From Nereocystis luetkeana (Eukaryota > Sar > Phaeophyceae > Laminariales > Laminariaceae): DNA of 64,000 bases. The position numbers and the translations under genes were made by a program. The notes below the pieces were generated by a model. The model saw nothing but the letters and a program-made list of their open reading frames with translations, was not told the origin of the DNA and did no database searches. The DNA lies in assembly GCA_031213475.1 (NCBI GenBank), contig JARUPZ010000021.1, positions 2,972,001 to 3,036,000 of the forward strand, given 5' to 3'. Shown here one piece after another: positions 13,645 through 23,500 of this stretch. Each line of letters starts with the position of its first letter. Position 1 is the stretch's first letter.

Positions 13645-16600
13645 ACACACCGCCACCGCCCCGGCACACACAACACTCGGCACTCTACCAACCTGCGTTA
13701 CGCTACATCCACCCCCCCCCCACCCCCCCCCACCCCACTTCCCTGGCACTCTGTATCCCTGCGCCCTGCCCCCCGCCATCCCTACTTCACTCCCTCCGCC
13801 CTCATGGCTTGTGGCCGTTTCCTCTCTATTTTCCTGCGTTTGTCTTACTCTCTTGCTTGCATTTTTCTTGCCTTTTGTTTGTTTTCACGTTTTTTTCCCC
13901 CTTTGTCTTTTGCTTATTTTTGTTGTTGCTGTTGTTGCTGTTGCTGTGATCGTTCAAAAGCTGCTCGGTTCTTGTGTTTTATACGCGCTCTGCTGTGTTT
14001 TTTCTCTCATGTGATTCGTCTGTGTATGTTGTTGTTATATGTCAGGCGACGGAGTGCCCTACTTGTTTTTGCTCAAGGGTCGGGAGGACCTCAGGCAGGA
14101 CGAGAGGGTGATGCAGCTGTTCGGGCTTGTGAACGCCCTGCTGGCGAGCGAGAGGCGCACGGCAAGGGTCAACCTCAGCATCCAGCGTTACGCTATCCTG
14201 CCCCTGTCCAACAACTCCGGTCTCATCGGGTGGGTGCCCAGCTGCGATACGATGCACCAGCTCATCAAGCAGTACCGGGAGAGCAAGGTGGGTCCTTCCG
14301 GAAGGCTGTGTCGATGGCAGAAGCAGTAGAAAGGACTATTTTTTTTGGGCGTACGAACAGGAGAAGGAACGTATGACGGCGGTTAATGTTTTCGTCATGT
14401 GTTCATTCCGCGAACAAGCCTTGAAAAAAAAAGGGTGTTTGCCGACATCAGAAAATACTGTACGGTAGTGTTCGCCTATGTACTTCGAAGTATGGGCTCG
14501 TGTTTTAGGTGGTGGTGGTGGTGGTGGTTATTGTCCTCGCTGTTGTTGTTTTTTGCCGCTGGTGCTGTTACGGTTGTCGTGTTCGCTGTTTTTGCCGTTT
14601 TTGCTTCGTTCAGTGGTTGCCATGTACATACCTGGTAGAGTTTACCGCGTTTTTTTGTTCTTGGCTGCTGTTTGTGTGATTTCTCTCTCCCCCCCTCCCG
14701 CCCCTCTGCCGTTTCCCCGACCGCTTGAGAGCAGGAGATGCGCTTGAACATCGAGTACAAGATCATGACCAGCCTTGCGCCCGATTACGAGAAGCTGCCG
14801 CCGCTACACAAGCTCGAGGTGTTCGAGTGCGCCCTTTCGCAGACGGATGGTCAGGTACAACATCCCCTCCCCTCCCCAGATATCTATTTTAGTTTTTTCG
14901 ACTTTTATCAATCTTGCTATTATTTGATACGGCAAAAATTATGCCACACGAATCTTCCCGATAGTTTGTCCCCAAAAACTCATGATCGGTGTGCTACAGC
15001 GATTTCTTTTATGCGAGTCGTCTGCATTTTTCAGGAGCAGCGATTCATTTTTTGTCGCTCTGCGTATGCTTGCCTCCCGCTTCCCCTCTCCTCCCGACGG
15101 TAGCGAAGCGTAGCGGCGCGCGGCGGCCGGGGAGGCAGCAGCTGAAAACCTAGCTTAGTGCCGCCTATATACGACCCCCTCCCCCCCCTACTTCCGCCGT
15201 GTCCCCTACCCTATCCGGCTGTCTTTTCCCTTTCTCTGTCAACTCCGTAACCCACGCTATGCTCGCCCCCCCCCTTCCCCCCCCCCCCCCCCCCCCCATG
15301 CCTCTTCCCATTCGCTCGTCCGTCGCTCGCTCGTCCCTTCGCTCATCCTCCGTCCGACCTTGACCTCGTGGGGCTGGGGCGGGGTGGGCTCAGGACCTTG
15401 CGAGGATGCTTTGGCTCAAGAGTCAGAGTGCTGAGGCGTGGCTCGATCGCCGCACCAACTACTCCCAGTCGCTGTCGGTCATGTCTATGGCGGGATACAT
15501 ACTCGGACTGGGCGACAGGCACATGAGGTGCAGCGTTCGGTGTTGCCGTTGTCCTTTTGTCCTTGTCGTTGCAGGAATTTTTGATTTTTTTTTTCCGGCT
15601 GTCGGGTGGGGTGGGGGTGGGGGGTGGGAGTAGGGTGTTTGCGCCTTAGTGGTGCGCTCGCAGCACTTCGCTCCTTCTTCTGTATTTTGACGGATTGTCA
15701 TGGAATGGGCTGTCGTGTGACGGGATGGTCACGCGCTGGGCTTCGGTGTGGTGGTTCTTCGTGTGGTCGGGTATGGTGTGATGGTTCAACCGTGTGATGT
15801 TGGCCGCCGTCGTATGATTGTGGATGTCGTGCGGTGCGATACGCTGGGTGTACAAGCAGTGGGTTCGCGTTGACCCTCGCCCATTAGATCGCGTTTGGCG
15901 GGCGCAACGAGCGACATAAAACTGCTACCTGTCCCTCAAAAGACATGCGCTGGTAACCGGTACCTGGTAGCTGGTTACGGTAAAGCGGTAACCGCGGCGA
16001 TAACGGTCACTGTGGCGGTAACTGTGACCGTGACGGTAACTCTCACAGTAGCGGCAACGGTATCCGCGGCGGTAACGGTATCGGCGGCCGTAACGGTCAC
16101 TGTGGCGGTAACTGTGACCGTGATGGTAACTTTAACAGTAGCGGCAACGGTAACCGCAGCGGTAACGGTATCCGCGGTGGTACCGGTATCCGCGGCGGTA
16201 ACGATAACTGTGGCGGTAACTGTGACCGTGAGGGTAACTCTCACAGTAGCGGCAACTGCAGCCGTAACTAACCGAAACGCCGATGCCACAGCGAAGCCTT
16301 GAAAAAACTTCAACGCCACCGCTTCTTTTTTTCCACGTCGGGTAGACAGATGATCTATCGGATAGATCATGATCTATAGTAGATCGTCTGAATCCCAGTC
16401 CGCTTTATGTTATGCAGGGGCCTGTGTACGTGGTACAGTACACAGGCCCAAGGCAGGAAACATGCCCTATGGGTACAGCAGGTCGTGCGGGTGGTGGGTA
16501 CGGCTCCCACCTGCAATAGGTTTTGTACAGATGAAGGATACATGTTTCTGTCGGTGAAATATCTAGATCATGAAAAAACGGGGAATCGATGGCCTGTTCG

Positions 16601-19600
16601 ACGTGTGCAATTTGTTTGTCCACTGTGATGCGGGGGGGGTAGCTTAGTAATCGGAACCAAATACTGTGTGTAAACATTGGGGGATACCTGTTTTTTGGGT
16701 ACATCATGGGTTCTGATTACCGTGCCCTCCCGTGATAGCTACTATGCGGGGAGATAGCATAGCAATCGGAACCAAATACGGTGTGTAAACATTGGGGGAT
16801 GCCTGGTTTTTGGGTACATCGTGGGTTCTGATTACTGTGCCCTCCCGTGATAGCTACTATGCGGGAAGATAGCATAGCAATCGGAACCAAATACGGTGTG
16901 TAAACATTGGGTAATACCTGGTTTTTGGGTACATCCTGGGTTCTGATTACTGTGCCCTCCCGTGATAGCTACTGTGTGGGGAGATAGCATAGTAATCGGA
17001 ACCAAATACGGTGTGTAAACATTGGGGGATGCCTGGTTTTTGGGTGCTTCCTGGGTTCTGATTTTTACGTAGGACTATGTAGTATATACATCAGTAAATA
17101 GGGTGTGCAAACATGGCAGTAAGCAGTATTCACATTTTCAGTCGGCAGAATATTTCCGGGTATTTTTTTCGGAAGAAATGACTTGTCACTAATATTACGG
17201 GGGGGACCATAGTTAATAGGACCGAATATTGTTCGTAGAAATGGTTAACTATATATGTTTTTTATGTATACCACAGGTCCTATTAACTATGGTCCCCCGT
17301 AATAGGGTGAGGGGGGAAACTCGTGTTCGCAAGGTTCGGAATGACTTTTTTACAGAAAAAATGGGAAAACGGCGCCCCCGCGTTTCTCGCCGTTTTTTGG
17401 TCCGTTTTGGCTGCTGTTTGGGGTCAGGGTTCGGGTTAGAGGGGGGGTGGGTTGGATCTTCGCCCGTACCTTAATCCCACCAGCCCGCGAACGAGAAAAA
17501 TAACAGCTCGACCTCTGGAACATAGTCCATCGCTCGTCGGTTGCGAGTACTATGCATGACTATGTGCCCTGGTAGTATTACGGGGGAGCATAGTAAATAG
17601 GACCAGGTATTGTCAGTAAAAATAGGGGAATGTGTAGGTTTTCGTGTCAAACGTAGGTCCTATTCACTTTGGTCCCACCGTACTAGCGTGGCGTGGTCAA
17701 GTTGGTTGATTGGTCCCGCTCATCTTCGTCGCCGCCGCCCCTCTCGCCCTCACCGTGTGCCCCCCGCTCAGCAACATCATGGTCGACCGTGTGACGGGAA
17801 GGGTCGTGCACATCGACTTCGGCGACTGCTTCGAGGTGGCGATGCAGAGGGACAAGTTTCCCGAGAAGGTCCCCTTCCGCCTCACCAGAATGCTCGTCAA
17901 TGCTATGGAGGTGGGCAATTGGATTGGATTGGGTTGGGTTGGGGGAGGGGGGACGGGGGGCGAGAGGGGATAGGTGGGCTGGCGGGGGGGGGGGGGGGGG
18001 GGGGGGGGGCATTCGATAGGAGAGATGTACTCGATCTCATGGATGGCCGTAGTTCGTATGACCATTGACCCTCGCATCCCTACAATGTCGGCCGGGGGGG
18101 GGGGGAGGGGCGAGGATGAGCAGAGGGGTTGGATGAGTTGGATGGGTGGGTGGGTTGGTATTTGGGTGGGGTGTGGGGTGGATGGTGGCGGATGGGTGGG
18201 TTTCGACATATCAAGTGCCAACACCATTCGGGAACGATAGCGATATCCGGAGCAAGCGGTGTTGGCGGCGGTACTTGCGACGGTATCAACAAAACGACGC
18301 CCCCCCCCCCCCCCCCCCGATGCCCCCCGATGCCCCCCGATGCTACATATGTGAAAAAACAGGTGAGCCGGATAGAGGGAGTCTTCCGCTCGACGTGCGA
18401 GATGGTGATGTCCGTGCTGAGGGACCACAAGGATTCTCTCATGGCCATGCTGGAGGCGTTCGTGCACGACCCGCTCATCTCGTGGAGACTTCTCGCCAGC
18501 CGCGCATGTCTGCGTCCCCGCTGTAAGCCTGCTGTTGCCTCATACTGTAGGTACCGGTCGTCTCATGTAAGAAACCCGGAAACTACGCGCGGGCCTAGGA
18601 TATGATTTCTGATTGTTTGAAGGGGTATGTCCCACACTAATTTCAGCGTAGCCGTTCCCTAAATTATTGTTTCCCAGGAAATATCGAAGGTTATTTACGA
18701 GTTANNNNNNNNNNNNNNNNNNNNNNNNNNNNNNNNNNNNNNNNNNNNNNNNNNNNNNNNNNNNNNNNNNNNNNNNNNNNNNNNNNNNNNNNNNNNNNNN
18801 NNNNTATACCCGATGATCATGCCTATTTTTAAAAGGAAACACCCGGGAATACAGATGGCGACGACGATCTCATATTAGCTCTTTTTCCTGCAGTCTAGCC
18901 CGCGGTCATCACGTAGAACAGGGTAAGCGTCCCGTTAGGAGCTATCACACCCCAACCCTCTCCGGAAATTGAAGGAACGATTGGTATTGACATAAATACC
19001 CGAGCGGGACTTTGCGTTCCGGACAGAGAGTGCCATATATTAAGAACTACCGGTATTAATGTTTTTGTATATTTTACTTTCTTCCTCTTGGAGGAGTGCG
19101 TGTCGCCTGGACCGGACCGGACCGGACCGGACCGGACTGGACCGCACTGGACTGGACTGGGCTGGGTCTCATTTTTTGTTTTTCTTTCTTCGTTTTTGTT
19201 TTCTCTCTCATCCTCGTGACTTTTTTTTTTATTCCTCGTGTCGTTCGCGTTAAATGTTTTCCCCCCCGTCCCCCCTGTTGTATCCGTATCTAGAGCGTGT
19301 GTGTGTGTTTTTTTTTTCCACGTGTTTTTTTGTCGCCTGTACTGCCTGTATTTCGTTCAATGCTGGCGAATGCCCCCTCCCTCCCCTGTCCCTGTCGATA
19401 TCCACCGCCGCGAGAAAACGGTCGTTGTCCTAGGAGATATATGGTGGCCACAGACGGCGAAGCAAGAAGGGGATCGTACCATGATCCAGCAAGAAGTTTA
19501 TACGAGTATGTGGACGTATGGACAGAACCGTGACGAGTGCCCTAATGTGGAGGTGTTCTCTGTTGCTCTATACCGTATAACACACCGGGTGATAAGATAA

Positions 19601-20429
19601 CACACCCCCTGGGACCCGGGTGATAAGATAACACACTGGGTGATAATATAACACACTGGGTGATAATATAACACTCCCCCCTATCACACTGGGTGATAAG
19701 ATAACACACCCCCTGGGACCCGGGTGATAATATAGCACGCTGGGTGTAAGATAACACAACCCGCTGGGACGAATTTCAGACCCGGCTTCCTCCAAAAAAC
19801 ACGGGCGGCACACACGACGAAAATGGTGGCTTTCGAAAGGTTTCGTCGAGTTAAGGTTGCATATACGCATCATCGCTGGGCGTATTCAGTACGCCCTCCC
19901 CTTTGTCGAGAAACCAAGCCTTCAAAAATCGGCCGATGGGGTGTGTACGGTAGGAATAGGAACCGTGCTCCGTCTCGAAAGGGACGCGTGGTGAATTGCC
20001 AAATGACGCAGGCAAGCGACAAATGTGTACCCCCCCCCCCCCCCCCCCCTCCCCCTTGTAGGGATGCGAGGGTCTATGGTCATACGACTACAGCCATGCA
20101 TGAGATCGAGTACGCCCCCCTCCCCCCCCCCCCCCCCCCCCCCGCGCGCGCCCTGTCGGCCTCTGTTTGCAGACGGATGAAGATGGGGTGGACAGCGATG
20201 ACGAGGCGACGCAGGATGCCCACGTGGACGGATCGGAGGTGGGTATATGGTGGGGGTGCGAAAATCATTTTTGTTTTGTTTTTTCGGAGTGGTCGCACTT
20301 GACTCTTTTTGTTTTCAGCCCTGCGAAAATAAAAATTATATATACAAGTATACACTTCCGTACTCGTAGCTCGAAGTAGGTCGTCTCCGAAAAATGGTGT
20401 TAGAGAGCTCACCAGCAGTAGTATAGTAA

Positions 20430-20462
<33 letters not shown>

Positions 20463-20490
20463 AGGTTGTGGTAGTAGTAGTAGTAGTAGC

Positions 20491-20524
<34 letters not shown>

Positions 20525-20525
20525 A

Positions 20526-20575
<50 letters not shown>

Positions 20576-23500
20576 ATAGAAGTAGTAATTAGTACCTGGT
20601 AGTAGTTAGTAGTAGTAGTCGTAGTAGTAGCAGTAGTAGCAATAGTAGTAGTAGTAGTAGTAGTAGTAGCAGTAATAGTAGTAATAGCAGTAGCAGCAGT
20701 AGCAGTAGTAGTGGTAGTAGTAGTCGCAGTAGTAGTAGGCATAGTAATAGTATCTGTTGCGGATGATTTGCGTATATAGCAATCGTATTCCTGTTTAGGA
20801 GTATTTGGCGTTTTTTTCTGTCTGGTGAAAACACATTGAAATTCTTGATACACAATTCATATATATATTTGTAAGTGTTACGTGTGTTTGCTTCACTTCC
20901 TGGGTCTTCGAACCAATGATATTCTGATAGCAGCAGCGAGAAACAGCGTGATTTTGGTCGGTGCAACGCGCGTGTGCGGCAGGAGTGGCTGCACCTATTA
21001 CGGGGGACCATTGTAAACAGGACCAAATATTGCTGGTAAAAATAGTCAAATATGTAGGTTTTTGTGCGGACCGTAGGTCCTACCCTGGTACCTGGTATTT
21101 AATATGGTCCCCCGTGTTCATTTTTGGGGGCATGGTGCTCGCTCGAGGAGCTCCACGAAAAGCATGACCTTGAGAACAATGCGAGTGCAACAATGGTACG
21201 GCTTGGGTATTCAGCAGGGCTTGCCACTTGATGTACGTTTGGTCTGATTGGCTTAGGGTCGGGGTTAGGGCAGCTGTGATTGGCTTAGGGTCGGGGTTGA
21301 GGTTGCTCTGATTGGCTTAGGGCTGGGGTCGGGGGCTGCTCTGATTGGCTTAGTTCCAGGATTAGGGTTGCTCTGATTAGCCTATGCTTAGGGTTGGGGT
21401 TATTTTTTACAGTCTCGGTCACGGTGTGTGTCAAAACCATTTTCTTCATGCCAGGCAAAAAAGTGCTATGAGGCTTGCATGCCCTATCGCAGCACGCCTC
21501 TGTAGCACAGAACGGTGTCCTGGTGGTATGTAGACTGGCAGAACACGCGGTTGTTTTTTTGCCTTTGCGCGGCAGCTGTTTCTTGTGTATGCATAGGTTG
21601 AATGAAGTGTTTGAGTGTTTGTGCCTGTTTGCTGTGCGGTGAAGGGTGCTGATTGCCGAGGTCTCTGCCAATATGAATAGCAGAGGTGGAGGCGGAGGGG
21701 GTGGCGGCCATGGTGAGACGGGCTGAGCTGGGTTCCTTTCGTAGCCAAGTCAAGCTACGCCTAGACACCACCAAGCCTAGCCAAGCCAGGCCGAGTCAAG
21801 CCTAGCCTAGCTAAGCCTATCCCTCCCAACACTTACCCTCTCCCCTCACCCCCCACCGTCCTCAACCCCCCCCCCCCCCCTCCCCCCTACCACCACCACC
21901 TTACCCACCCCGCCCCACGCCACTCCACCTCGCCCCCCCACCCCCTCCCCTCCCCCCCTCCCACCTCGCCCCTACCGCCCCCTATCTGTCTCAAAAGGTG
22001 GGAGGGCACACCCGAACTTCCCGATCATCCCACTCTGATGCCGGCACTGCGCGGTCTGTGGCCAGCACGGCGGGCGTCGCGGGCGCCGCCGGAGGCGCCT
22101 CGGGACGCAGGGGAAGCTTTCGCCGAAGGGGGGGGAGACGGGGAGAGTCCAGGGGCTCTTGGGCGACAACAGGATCGGGCAAGGGAGCGGATCCGCTGGC
22201 TGAGGTGTGTATGATTTGGTGGTGCTACCTTGGGTTTTAGGGGGGGGGGGGGGAGGGGTGGCACTAAATCTTGTTTGCAATTCTGTTTTGTTTGTTTGCT
22301 TGTTTGTTTGTTTGTTTGTTTGTTGGTTTGCTTGTTTGTTTGTTTGTTTGTTTGTTTGCAAGCCTTTTTTTGCCTGCCTTGCAAGTTTTTGGTTGGTGTT
22401 TGTGTTCGCAAGATTTGTTGTGGTTCTGTTCCTGCAAGGTTGTTTTTATTGCCTGTTTGCAACTTTTGTTGTTTGTGTGTGTGTGTGTGTTTTTTGTTTT
22501 TTTTTGTTCGCTATCTTGTGCGCTGTGTTTCGAAGCTTGTCTTGTTTGCGAGCTTGTTGCAAGCCTGTGAAGAAGCGTGCTGAAAGCAGGAGGGGGGGAG
22601 GGCACAGGGTATGCGGGGTAGGGTGCGCTGACGTGGGGTGGGCAATATTGAACAAAAAATATATATGTAATGCGTACCGTCTTACCATACCTCCACGTCC
22701 CGCACGCATACAGAGCCCGTTTCCTCGTGTAATAAGCGGTGCGTTTCTTCGCTTCATGTACGGTGCCGCCCCCCCCCGTTGACCCCTCCCCAGATTGAAA
22801 CCCCTGCCCCCCCCCGCTCCCCATCCCGAGGCGCCTCCACATATTGACCCGCAGGAAGAGGATAAGATTAGCAACATATTTCTATGAAATATTTGGGGAA
22901 AACGTAGTGAGCGCCCCAATTGTTGGAGGTGTCCATGTTAGGAGTAGGAACGGTGCCCCGTCTCGAAAGGGGTGCGTGGTCCATGGGGGAATGACTAAGG
23001 CCAGCAACAAATGAGTACGGCGCTTCGCGCTTGGTGCAAGCAATGCCTGTCTGGACGGTGAAAACCCGACATGCTCCGTCCCGGCATTGTAGGCATGCGA
23101 GGGTCTACTGTACAACTACGGCCATGCATAATATCGAGTACACTCCCCCCACTCCCCTCCCCCGGCATTGTAGGGGTGCGAGGGTCTATGGTCATGCATG
23201 AGATCGAGTACATATCCCCTATCGGGTACACCCCCCCCCGCCCCCCCCCCCCTCTCGTCTCGGAATGGATGCGTGGTCAAATGACTAAGGCGAGCAACAA
23301 ATGAGAACACCCCCCCCCTCCCCCTCCCCCTCCCCCCCCCCCCCCCCTCCCTCATTTTCCTCCCCCTCCTGAAATCAAGTATCGAATACACCTCCCCCCC
23401 CCCCCCCGCTCACTCCTCCCACCCCCTCCCTTCTCCCAACTTCCCTGTCCAATGGTGCCCACCTCCGCCCCCCCCCCCCCCTCTCTCTCCATCTCTCCTT

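Noticed and set aside
13368-13779. Ala/Leu/Cys-rich proteins on the minus strand
   Set aside because: Translations of the AGT/AGC array in TOR intron 8.
17578-17683. accaggta in this MITE as another TACCWGGTA insertion
   Set aside because: The copy is not 7 bp longer; accaaata has simply changed to accaggta, and the left flank is not TA.
20100-20853. Thr-rich protein of 257 residues on the minus strand
   Set aside because: Translation of the AGT array.
21240-21405. Interstitial telomere array
   Set aside because: TTAGGG-like words occur only once per 34-bp unit and are not tandem telomere repeats.
22025-22842. Several 100-190 codon frames on both strands
   Set aside because: They overlap TOR exon 15 and the TTTG array and are shadows or repeat translations.
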